64,000 nucleotides of DNA from Fasciola hepatica (lineage: Eukaryota > Platyhelminthes > Trematoda > Plagiorchiida > Fasciolidae). Under the pieces are notes generated by a model. It made no database searches and was not told the DNA's origin. It saw only the letters and a list, made by a program, of their open reading frames with translations. The stretch covers positions 10,490,501 through 10,554,500 of the forward strand of contig CANUEZ040000113.1 of the NCBI GenBank assembly GCA_948099385.1, given 5' to 3'. The translations under genes and the position numbers were made by a program. Below are positions 24,180-35,100 of this stretch, piece by piece; position 1 is the first letter of the stretch; each line of letters begins with the position of its first letter.

Positions 24180-24520
24180 GTGATATATGTGTAATTCATG
24201 ATGAAATTACTGGTTTCTAGTAAAGATGAGTTTGTAAATGGGGTCTCCTCGTCTAGGGAGAACTATTTTTCGTCCTCTATATTGACATCTTTTGATCGTT
24301 CTATAAAATCATATGTCACCCCAAGCTATATATAGACATGTGTTTTCTTATTAGCTCAATTAGCTCAGACAACCATTGAGCGACAGAGTGATACGTTGAA
24401 TTTGTCATTGGTGGTATGGAACGAGTCGGTGTTCCAGGTTTGTGGATCTTAGGAAGCCCAAATAACCAAGGGAATCGTAGACCCTATGGGCCTCAGCGGC
24501 GCGTAATGCTTGGTTCGTGA
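24180..24520 (-). pseudogene. Penelope-like element reverse transcriptase fragment
   Basis: On the minus strand, STIPLVI then, after a frameshift, GLPKIHKPGTPTRS and SVAQWLSELIELIRKH (24455-24345) align with residues 243-288 of the intact Penelope-like protein at 40.6-42.9 kb (GSTIPRLYGLPKTHK and IAQWLVELLEPIR). About 60 codons further on, FSLDEETPFTNSSLLET (near 24265-24215) aligns with the intact RT motif A block, SLDVVSLFTNVPLLET. The fragment has a stop just before motif A and lacks the remaining RT and the endonuclease. It is an independent, much older insertion than the 40.6-kb copy. Confidence 0.85.
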
Positions 24521-25238
24521 CAAAACCGGTGTATGGTATCACTTTACAACGAATGGTTACAATAGAGTATTTAGCAAATACACGTGTCAAAATCCGAGCC
24601 ATATTCCAGTGATATAACTCAAATCTCCTGGATCAGCTAAAATGTTAGATTGACAAGCAGTTTGAACACTCATAAACTTTTCTTTTGAAAGTATTCTCTC
24701 CCCAGATACTCATGCAGATCGATCGGAATAAAGAGTTAGCATTTTCATGAAAACAGGTGCAATCAGAGCTAAGAAATAAATATTCCAGCTAATGTTCATC
24801 TTAGCGAATGACGAAGAACTGCACCGGATTCTAGTGCATCCAGTCTTGTTCCGGTCATGCTGAATGGGGTTTCACGGAAAAAAACATGTTTGTGCAACCT
24901 TTCACCCAAACAGTAAATAACGAAGGTATGGAAAACTGCTAGTTGTGGATTTCTGCTTCTCCACGTGTTGGTGCGCCAGTGTGATTTGCTTCACACTTGA
25001 AGCTGTTCATGGTGTTGTGTTGTCCCGTTTCGTTAGCGAAATTATTCTCTGGATAGATTATGTCAACAGGGCCTGCAAACCCATGATTTGCAGTTTGTCG
25101 GACGAATGATACTGAAAACTTTCAAGTACACAACCGTTTGTTGTTTCGATGGTTATACCTTTCATACAAGTTTGTTGTCTTGATTTTGTCTACGAAACAT
25201 CATTTGTTCGGCATAAATTGACTAATGAATATGTTGTA

Positions 25239-25241
<3 letters not shown>
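24521..25241. other. unassigned sequence
   Basis: The N-terminal part of the Penelope relic could lie at the left edge, but no motif was readable. Confidence 0.4.

Positions 25242-25297
<56 letters not shown>
25242..25297. repeat. (TA)n microsatellite
   Basis: Uninterrupted TA dinucleotides, about 28 units. Confidence 0.97.
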
Positions 25298-25300
<3 letters not shown>

Positions 25301-28300
25301 GATTCTTGGAATGACTTGTGTTTCTGTCACTTATAATGCTGGTTACCCTAAGGGTTGTCATAGCTGGCAATTTCATTACTCCGCATACACCAGGCTGTTC
25401 ACGTAAGTTGTTTGCTTCAAAGACTGGCACTACCGTCAGGCACATGGAGCATCACTCAAGCTCCAATCGTACGGAGTCTTACAGCATTGCAGCCGCGAAA
25501 ACAGCCAAATTCAAAGAGAAAAACCTTCCACTAATGATGCTTAAATTTCTGAGCGGATTTATTTTCAGTTATATAAGCTTAGCCGCAGATAAACACCCAA
25601 TGTCACGTAACCCACCTAGAATGCACTGATTTGTATAAGTCAATTTTCTACCGCTTTGCGGGTTATCAATACCCAATAGAAAAATGTTTCTACTTATACG
25701 AAGACTATCCCGAAAATCAAGGTTTGGTTTTGAGCTAACCTAGTTTCTTGAATCTTTCAACACTTTGGACGCTCAAAACATATCTTAACGATATATTCAA
25801 TGTAGTTCAGACCATCTAGATAAAGATGCAAACCACTCAGATTATTTGACATATCAGGCAGTATTTATCCCCGACATTAATCAATTCCACTATCTCCCCA
25901 CGAGAACAGACCAGATCCTATAACCATAGAAAGTACAAAGTGGAAGAAGGAGGATGTCAATGGTAAACCTGGAAAGAACAATCGATCCCGTGGGATCTGA
26001 ACGAAGGACCGCTGTAATCAGAAACTCAGCATTGAGTGTAAGGTATGTTTCGCTGTACCAAACGCGGTTTTTAGATAAATGGAGGCAGATATTTTAGATC
26101 CGCGGAAATTTACCTGTTTTCAAAACCATGCTGTGGGAAAATAATATATGAAGTCGATGTAACCACAAACCTTTTTCGTTAATGGGTGCGATCACCTTTT
26201 TATATCCTCCTTTGGAAACATATAAACTTGCTAAGGTTACTTTGAAAGGTTCAGTCAAATACGATACTAAAGCCCCATCTCTATCCCATGTGTTTTCGAC
26301 GGATCAGTGATATTGATCTGTATGATTTTACCGGCGGATAAGACTGTGATTATTACTGTTAGGATCTCAATCAGTATCAACTAATAATCATGAGACTATA
26401 TATTCGAATCACCTTGTGAGATGCATTGTCTAATGATTAGTTGAATCACCTATTATATTCCTCAACGCCTCAAAACAATGATCACTTTGCGCAGTTGAAC
26501 TCGTAATCCGGTCGTAAAATTATAAAGTCTGTGGTCACTGGTGGGAGCACGAATGTTTCATTCCTGGTCAAAATATTTCTTTGGGTTGGTGACAACTCAG
26601 TTCGAAACGGAAATGTCCTTTCGATGGAAAACAAAATGCGGTATGACAGAAAGAGACAACCTGATGTGGCGCTGGAAGCCTTCAGCCAAGAGCCATTTTG
26701 TCGTGCGATTGCAGGTCTAGCACTTTGGACACGAGTGGTCAACTGTGTAATTATATTACAAGGCCGTATATATCCAGCATCTTCCGTGTCTTGTGCTCTA
26801 TGCTGCTTGCTCAATAGGCTATTTGCTTAGATTTCTGTGTTGAGTGTCCACTTACCTCTGTGCCTTATGTTTTCCGTTTGGTGTAGGAATTCCCTTATAA
26901 CCGTTGCTACTCCGTCCCAGTGAAGTGATGCTTTCTGTGTCAGTTATGTGCCAACTAATGATACAGCATTTCATGACTTCTAACCAGGAGCTCAAGAAGA
27001 AAACCCAATCACACTGAAGCTGTTAAAAATGTTAACCAAAAGATTCGTTGTCCCAGGAACGATTTAAACAGGACCTTTTTGGCACGCAATCACAGCAAAT
27101 TGTGAGAATGCCGCACACGATCAAAATATCAGTACTACTTTTGAATCCTGGTACTAACTATGCACGAAGATTTTCACTTTCCGCCTTGCATCAAAAAATG
27201 ATAAAATGAAGGTCCATCTTCCGCTTCTCAAATTGCACTGTGCAAACCATTCCCGCACTTTTGAGGACATTGTACAGACTCTCAGTGTAATGCTTGATCA
27301 CAAGACCTCCCTGTTTAACAGTCACTTTCAACGCATCAATGTTGGTAAATGGTGTGTGAACGAATTGGTTACCAATTCCAAAATTTTTGACCTTGATTGA
27401 AGTTGCTCCAAGCTTAGCTTTCTAACAGAAGGCCAACTCAAATGCCTTATCTTCTCTTCCGGTGTTCGGTGTGGGATTTAAACTACACATACTCACGTCC
27501 ATTTTCTCGCCACCATAGTCCAGTATTGTGTTACGAGCAATTAGATGTTTACTTATCTATTAAAGAGCATGCGTAATCACCAAAGTGGTGGTAGTGCCAG
27601 ACCCATTACGAGAAGCAGCTGATAACCGTGACTGACCATGGTTTGTATTTGATAGATGCTCAAGTCCGAGAAATGAGATATTGTGATTTTGAGGATCAGA
27701 GTGTTTACATGAAAAAAGACTTTCTGTAAAACACTTAACTCCTGGCTTACGAACTTGATCAGATCTAATCGAGAAGGGAAAACAAGCTAATGCCTATTCG
27801 AATGGTCCAGTTTAATCTAAATTATTTATTTGATGCATCATAACTTCATGTTTTCATGAAAAGCAGTTTACATGATTTTATACTACATAATACTGTCTAG
27901 AAAAGAGCATGTATGTTTCCAAACAACCAATCCACGTTATGAATTAGCTCTCCAGTACCACTCCACTTCCCAGCAGATTGTGCTGAGAAAAAAGTCCGCT
28001 GACTTTACAATACGGTAAGTTGCAAATACGTCTTAGGTGACTGTTGATATCTAGCAGTTTCACTAATAACTGCTCCCAAATATTGTTGGCCGCTTTACTC
28101 TGGCCAATGCTGGTCGAATGCGAACTCGTACATTAGAATCACAAAGTTGAAGTCAGTAGCTGATTTGGGCGCCTAGAAGATTGGCTTTTCAGCGAGTTTG
28201 TGTTTTGTAAATTTGAGTACTGTGACAGGTCATCAGAATCTGTCTGATATAGAAATGCTTGTTCACCATTCCAAGCCATGTAACGATTAGTCAAACTATT

Positions 28301-28389
28301 GGAGGCCAGAGAAGTAATTTAACAGAAACAAGTTAGGAAATGAGAAGATCATAATCTATGAGCTGAAGCACATATTCGGTAGTTTTCTT
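25298..28389. other. unassigned sequence, 3.1 kb
   Basis: Contains a small inverted repeat at 25643-25685 (see findings). Open frames on both strands at 26.5-26.8 kb have no recognised domain. Confidence 0.5.
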
Positions 28390-28423
28390 CTGACGAAGGC
28401 ATTATTTTGAAGTCCTTCATCAG
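28390..28423. repeat. 10-bp hairpin
   Basis: CTGACGAAGG (28390-28399) pairs with CCTTCATCAG (28414-28423) in nine of ten positions around a 14-base loop. Confidence 0.6.
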
Positions 28424-28459
28424 CACCATTTATTTTAATCTCAAAGCTATTAGTTCAGT

Positions 28460-28680
28460 ATTTGCAAACTCATACCATCATCTGTGGATTCATGTCAATT
28501 ATAACGTGGACGATTTATTCATTTTTGCGACGGTCCAAATTTTCTTTGACTTCAGGGAGATTTGAACCCAAACATGGTTGCTACCCTTGCCTCACTACCA
28601 AAAACAGCCTATTAGATGAGCCACGTTGCCCCGCCGTAAGGCTTATCGTGTTGGCTTAGCCCACGTACACTTGTTCCCAC
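28460..28680 (-). mobile_element. possible second tRNA-like SINE
   Basis: On the minus strand an A-box-like GTGGCTCATCTAATAGG (28624-28608) is followed about 40 bases later by a B-box-like GGGTTCAAATCTCCC (28569-28555). The spacing suits a tRNA-derived head. The sequence after it (to about 28460) would be the SINE body. It does not resemble the hammerhead SINE and has no CTGATGA/GAAA core. Only one copy was seen, so its mobile nature is inferred. Confidence 0.42.
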
Positions 28681-30426
28681 ATGGTGTTGTCAGTGCCATC
28701 CATTTTTGTGTTAGTATGTAGATATCTTACTGGTAGTTCACTTTTTCATCAAATAAAGCCAACCCCTGAAAATATTCCGCTAGTTTGGTGAATTTGAATT
28801 ATTCACAAAAGCATAGGAGAGCAATTTGAACGGCCTCATTATATCAGCACAAGTGTGTATGTCATGCTAGATCTGACTCTTTTGAAAGGATAATCGTTAG
28901 TCAAATGTGGTCGTTTGGATCACCAAATGTTCACTTCAGCATTCGGTGACGGGTCGGCGTCCACTCGTGCTACGGCTCGGAGGCACCAATTCACTTAGAA
29001 TGGGACTCCTAATGCTGAAATAACAATGAGGTTTTCAGTTCTTAATCAATGAATATACCACGCTGCTGATTCTCTTAACATCAGAGAAAATTTGTTTTTG
29101 CTGAATGTGGCTGTATTTCATTATCAGTCTACGAAGTAGGCTTCCATTATAGCAGAATGATCTTAATGAGCATTCATAAGCACATAAAATGCGCAGAGTG
29201 AGCAGTTCCGCCTTTCTTCCATGTTTCTGAAAGTTCTTTTGGTCCTTTATCGATGATATGACCGATGAGTTGGGAAACTATCCGAAATATATGAAATGTT
29301 GTGTGCTACCGTCATTCAATTCCATTTTGAAGTGCATAGCATGTTTTATGCATTCCATTAGCAAAATAATTCCGATCAATTTCCCAATAGCACTGCGAAA
29401 ATGGTATTCCCGATTGTACCAAAGTGGGATGAAAAATCACGTTTTATTCGGTGTACTTCAGGGAGTTGAATAATATATTTGGCTAGATAGACAGTTTAGA
29501 AGCTTGAATGAGAGTGTGCACTCTGACACGCAAAGAAGAATAAAATCAAAATGCGACATTCCCCCGTCAGGTCGAAACTCAATTCAGTTTAGCACCTTTA
29601 ACTGATTTTTGTTAGATATTTTTTTGTCAGTTTGGTTTCCCTAATAAATGGGTTATCTTGTTGGTCTAGGCTTTGTAATTCAACATTTGTTTTAGATGGA
29701 ATATGAACTGATCGTATGATATCCGAAAAGCGCTTCAGTATTCCTACAACCACGGTAGGATATATCCGTTTTTAAACGTAACTGGGAAAAAATGCAGCTT
29801 AGAGAAACATTCAGTCTTTTCACCATGCAGATATTCTTTTAGCAATAATAGCTTTATCTCACATGGTTACGGAGAGTAACTGGATCCATGCGCATTATGA
29901 TCTATCCATTTCACCCAACAGAACAATTTAGTTACTCATTCTATTTCATCTTTCATCCAGCCTTAGGAGAACCTATAAAATGGTACTTTTTGCACATGCA
30001 GAAGACTTCCCTTTGATGTGATAATATCGCAATAAAAGTACAACTCTTTTTTAACATTTATTTACTGCTGTGCTTAATATCTGTTGTTTTAGGTGGGTTG
30101 TTATCTGTACCGTGAATTGTTCTAACCATCATAGGGTTGTCACAAAAAAAACCGCGGTGATTACTCAACGAATTTGGAGGATTTCCATTTTTTTAGTATC
30201 AATGAACCAGCAAAGTCCATTCGAGTAGAGTCACACCCACATGTATGTTTCGTGTTGTAAGTGGGGGCAGCTGCGGTATTGCGTGTGACAAACAGTGATA
30301 TTTGTAAGTATGAATATGTTGCTGATGATTCCCTGTTAATGAATTAGGAATTTGAAAAACTGGGCAGGATCACCAATGTACTCAACAATTCCGTCGAATT
30401 CTGTTCAAATTTATAATATAGATAAA

Positions 30427-30428
<2 letters not shown>
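28681..30428. other. unassigned sequence, 1.7 kb
   Basis: Nothing recognised. TGCTGATGATTCCC at 30320-30333 matches the hammerhead SINE, but its surroundings do not (see rejected items). Confidence 0.5.

Positions 30429-30466
<38 letters not shown>
30429..30466. repeat. (AT)n microsatellite
   Basis: About 19 uninterrupted AT units. Confidence 0.97.
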
Positions 30467-30468
<2 letters not shown>

Positions 30469-31279
30469 TAGAAAAAACCCTGGAAAGCACCCTTAAACTG
30501 TGCCTAATCAAGTTTTATGTTATTCTGGGAAGTAGATTTTATATAAACCTGTGAGTGATTACCGCATGTCTGTATGTCTTTTCCAACTCGTCAAACCCTC
30601 ACAGATCAGAGGATGATCATATGAGTCCTTGTTCAATGCCTCATCCAATTTGATCTAAGGGCAGTTGATGAATTTAACCATACTGTGGGGCGGAATTTGT
30701 CGTCAAATTACAAGGCAAACTGTCGTTAGAATTTATTGTAAGTCCGTTTCATCGTTTACCACATAATACTGTTTGGAAATTCCCGCTGATTCTTCTGTCG
30801 GTAATGAGTTGAGGTAAGCTAACCGGAGTTTATTTGAGATAAACCACAAAAATTGCACACTACCATTCGACACCTTCGGTATTTGTTTAGTATGCTCTCT
30901 CATTTGATGGTGCGAAATGACGCATGTTAGTTGCATTTTGTATGGATCAAACTGGGAAAGTTGAACTTACAAGCGACTGAACTAGCCCTAAACTATACTC
31001 GTCTTATCAGTGTACAAGTTACCGCACATTTATAGGCGGTAAGACTATAGAAAATTACGTGGGCAATCTTCAGTTGAATTGGACGCGCGTGGAGTATTCG
31101 TCATAAGAGTATCACCTGTTATTGGATGACAGGATTCGATTGAATGTGGCTAACAAAAGGCATAAGCATATAACCCAATCAAAGTCTGGTAAAGAATGAA
31201 CCATGAATTTATGACATTGGATTGTGTATCATATACTGGACCAAGTGAAACTTGTCGTGTGCTGAGTTCCCCGTGAAGA
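30467..31279. other. unassigned sequence
   Basis: No gene or element was recognised. Confidence 0.5.
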
Positions 31280-31495
31280 GTGCATCATATTAGGTCACTA
31301 TATGTATTCGTATTTCAAACAAACCTCTGTACTGCCATTTTATTTTTCATGGGGATCATCAGCAACACACACACACACACAGAACCTCCCTTCGGACTCG
31401 AACATGGGGTAAACGACTTTTAGTCGATCTCCCGACCATCAGGTTATCCGAGCTGGCACTCGTCGTTTACACTGCATGATGAAGCATATTACGTG
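31280..31495 (-). mobile_element. old hammerhead-SINE relic 1 of the 31-32 kb cluster
   Basis: On the minus strand: CATCATGCAGTGTAAACGA, GTGCCAGCTCGG, then a degraded A box, a B-box-like TGTTCGAGTCC near 31405-31395, and CTGATGATCCCC with GAAAAA and GTACAG. The same landmarks appear in order in the 18-kb SINE. Helix II and helix III are no longer complementary, so the ribozyme is dead. The segment before the core has become an AC/GT dinucleotide run (31364-31381). Confidence 0.78.
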
Positions 31496-31579
31496 AAATC
31501 TAATCTCCCTTTACTTACACTCATGGGGATATTCATTGAGTAATAAGCGATTCACCATGCGATACCCATGCTCCATTCG

Positions 31580-31795
31580 CCACCGAATGAGGTGAACTTG
31601 CTGCAGAGTTGGTTCATTTTTTCAGGGAATATCAGCAAAGAACATTCATCGGGCTCTTCCAGGGACTGGAGGGGCTGAAGAAAATTGAGATGTGGTACAT
31701 GATCATGATTCCCATAACTTCTACCAGACGCATCAACACTACATGATACGGCATCTATCTATTACGTGCTCTACAGTGAAATCCATCTCTATCCT
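31580..31795 (-). mobile_element. old hammerhead-SINE relic 2
   Basis: Minus-strand landmarks: ATCATGTAGTGTTGATGCG (31752-31734), a decayed tRNA-like region, GTCCCTGGAAGAGCCCGATG corresponding to the B-box end and linker, and TTTGCTGATATTCCCTG with AAAATGAACC at the ribozyme position (about 31640-31605). The core CTGATGA has become CTGATAT, which abolishes the ribozyme. A 40-bp stretch with no match interrupts the head. Confidence 0.68.
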
Positions 31796-31937
31796 ACAAG
31801 TTGATCGAATTCTCTGATGGATCAATTCCCATTGGAGGTTGCAGTGAGAAAAAGACAATTCGGTTCCATTTTAATGTGTACACAGTAGGATTAGTAATAT
31901 TTTCAGCGCTGAGTTCACCGTCACAACATGTGATGAC

Positions 31938-32140
31938 TGTGCGGTAAGCGGGTTTGTACATGTGGAAGCTACTCACAGATGGGCGTTGAAACGTACAGTG
32001 GTGACGTCAGGCAAAAGTATTCATATCGTATAATCATTCGTTCCGAGTTCGCGTCCCAATAAGGGCTTGGTGAATGTGTATGTGTGTGTGTGTTAACAAC
32101 GATACAAAGGCTGTACAGAGGGACTGTGCAAGCTTTTCAG
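31938..32140 (+). mobile_element. old hammerhead-SINE relic 3
   Basis: In order: GTGCGGTAAGCGGGTTTGTA (leader), a degraded head, CGTTCCGAGTTCGCGTCCC (B-box region, about 32040-32056), GGGCTTGGTGAATGTG, a TG run at 32081-32091, then AACAACGATACAAAGG and CTGTACAG. The CTGATGA strand is gone and GAAA reads CAAA, so the ribozyme is dead. Confidence 0.72.
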
Positions 32141-35100
32141 ATATTTGTTTTTCAAAACATAAAATAAAATCACAGCGGTAAAGGAATTGGAATTGCAATC
32201 GTTAACCCGTTCGGCAATAATGGTTTTTCATGAGATGTAGTAGATACTCACCAAATTGTCGAATTAAAAACAGGTATGGATGGTAAGTCGACTGTATTGA
32301 CAATCCTGGGTATGAGATTTGAGGATTGATCCCGTTCATGAAGTTCTTTTGTTACCAATGTTTTTCTGTGACTTCACTCATTCAACGAAGTAACGGTGAA
32401 TGATTACTCTGATGGACATTTAATTGGTTCATTTATCTCTGGTGTGTGCTTTACCCTTCAACCCTCGATATAAAGCCAACTTCGAATCTAGTTTAACTTG
32501 AACAGGGTCTCATCGGCGAAACCGTACTGCACAATATGATTACTCATGAACTGTGAGCGCCCAAATTACCATATTACGCAAAATGAGTGAAAAGGTAAAT
32601 ATGAGCTGTATTTCAGCAGTTTCGCGTGTTAATTTTTCTGAATTCCTGTACCACTATTTTACCCGATAAATCCGAGAATGGAAGCAATAATGGCAAGCAG
32701 ACAAATAAATGGAACTTCATAAAGATCAAGCACATTTTTGTGGTCGAATGACAGCATGTTTGGCAGATCTTTCTGTAATTCAAACGAGACTGAAACTTGT
32801 TTGATGCAGACAGAAACTGATCAGAGTTAGGAACTGTCCAAATCAAACAGTATGCCGATACGTGTATTTGAAATTAGAAGTCTAATTCAGAATTGAAGGT
32901 TCAGGCAAATGGTAATTCAAACACAAGTGAATGCTTCTCGCTCATGAAAAGACAAATGGGCTTCAAAGTTGAAGAACAAGTAGCATCAACAAAAGTTCAG
33001 CCATAGATTTCCTTCCATTTGTAACTTGTCAGTCATATTTTAAAAACTGACCTCCGTTGTGAAGACTATCATGTCTTGAATAAAATCATGAAAACGATTA
33101 CCAGTTCGAACAAATTCAATGGAATTCGTCCTTATGCATTCGTTCACAGAGAGCAGGATCAAACTGAGAGGATCGTTCCAATTTTGCATCAAAAATTTGT
33201 TTTCTTAAGGTGGAATCACAAGATTCGTCCATCGCTCACACTGGGCTTGGTTTCATGGGTGCATATTTTTCATCGAAGAGTATGAACATGGGATGAACGT
33301 GATTATATTTGGAAGAAAAACAGTGCAAACGAAAACAACCCAAGATTCACATTTTGAAGACTCTTTTCGCAGCTCATAATCACAGAGGAGTAGCAAATAA
33401 CTGGAAAAGCCGTTGGTATTGTTCTTACGAAATTACGCCCTGAGTCGACAGCTTACTGACAAAGGGGCTGTCATAAAAATTATGAGTAAATCTGTCATGT
33501 TATTCTTTCATCGAACGAGCAAAGCCAGGAGCCTCCACTCACGCGCACACCCGAATTTTATAGCATCTACCTGATTTAGGTGTCCGAAATCTACGAAGCA
33601 CTGGAAAACGTCTCGTGAGTTGGTAATCTCACGAAGCTTGTCAAACCCGAAGCATTTGTATTCATGTCAGCAGTGGCTGTCAAGTTTAGACACCCTCCTG
33701 TTGCGGTGTATTGCTTAACTCTGAACAATGCTTTGCCCACGACTAAGCAATAAATGCAGAAATCATCAGTCGGATTTTCTCAGGTATTTCAGATTTGGGA
33801 AGTAGTATCCGTAAACAGATGGTGATGGAAAGCACTGAATTCCATCAAAGATGAGTAATCGGTTTCCTTGGTAGGTCACACATTCTCGAGATCCATCCAA
33901 TCAGTGATCATACGCTGGAAGATATGAATATGTGACACGCGAAATGACACCTATAGTAGCTCAACTTACCAGCAAAAATGGTGCCGCTATTCATAAATTT
34001 TCTCCTGGTTTTCATTTTCTATGATCGTTTTGAAATTTATTTTAGCCTGTTGGTGAGAAGCAGGAATAGGTGAAACACCGCAATCAGTCAACTGGTACTG
34101 ATTTTAGAATGGAATAAGATTCGCTAAATAGTCGCCAATTCTCCAGAATAATGTGGATTTACACGATTAAACTGAGAACAGGTTGACAATAAATTCTGTG
34201 ACAAGGGATGATATGTTGTCGAGAGAATATGTCTTAAATGGTTATTTTACTCGGATTTTCATACAAGCGCTTCAAAAATGAACAACACGGCCGGTTTATT
34301 AGCAATGAAACCGCGTCAATATTGGTTGCTATATCACCAACAGCACGGTAGGTGTACGCCGGTAGCTTTGTGCGAATGTTCCGCGCTAAAAGGAACCACT
34401 TTTGGCATTTTACTTAGCTAGTCTCGTTATTGGTCATCATCTCAAGCGGGCAATCCAGAGCGTCTTTCGCCACATCAAAATTCAAATACTCCCAACGTTC
34501 CAAGTAGCATACATAGAAATTTGACTTTTACGAATAGATCCACTTCACACAATGCATTTGTATTTGGAGTTCATGAAATTCGAAATGCATCTGTTTGAAT
34601 AATAGCAAGGTTAAAAACGAGAATCTCACTGCTCAACGCAAAAATGTAGACCATGCTTCAGTGAGATAAGTCTAGTTTGAAAAAAATGAATCAATTTTTC
34701 GTGACGAACCTCAATTTAAATGCAATCATATTGTTGTAAATAAAAGTGCAAATTCGCGGATTGTGATTACAAACGTGTTATTCACATGCTCTTGGAAAAT
34801 TGTTAGCATGGAATGTGGCTTTCGGTATCACAGTTGATCGGCACCTTGGTTTAAGGGGTTTGTCTTCTGGTATTGCATTTTCTGAAAGCCTGACCTGGAT
34901 TCTGGACGGGCCCTCACTTGCTGTCTGGTAATATTTGCATATCTGTCAACGTTTTGTCAACCCATACCCTCAAGACGAATCCTAACGTAAGTGCGTATCG
35001 CTGGTTGGACTGTCATTGAAAGAGGAGAATAAGTGAGTGATAGTTTGCCTGGACTAATATTAGTATGAGAGTGGAGTACCAAGGGTACATGAACCATAGG

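Noticed and set aside
28390..28423. Minus-strand CTGATGAAGG hairpin as a hammerhead
   Set aside because: CTGATGA is present and AGG/CCT could pair, but GAAA does not follow helix II and there is no cleavage-site strand. Kept only as a hairpin.
30300..30360. TGCTGATGATTCCC identical to the hammerhead SINE, with TTCC/GGAA able to pair
   Set aside because: The GAAA strand is not in register (three extra bases), there is no helix I or III complementarity, and no SINE head or tail is visible. Probably chance, or a copy too decayed to prove.
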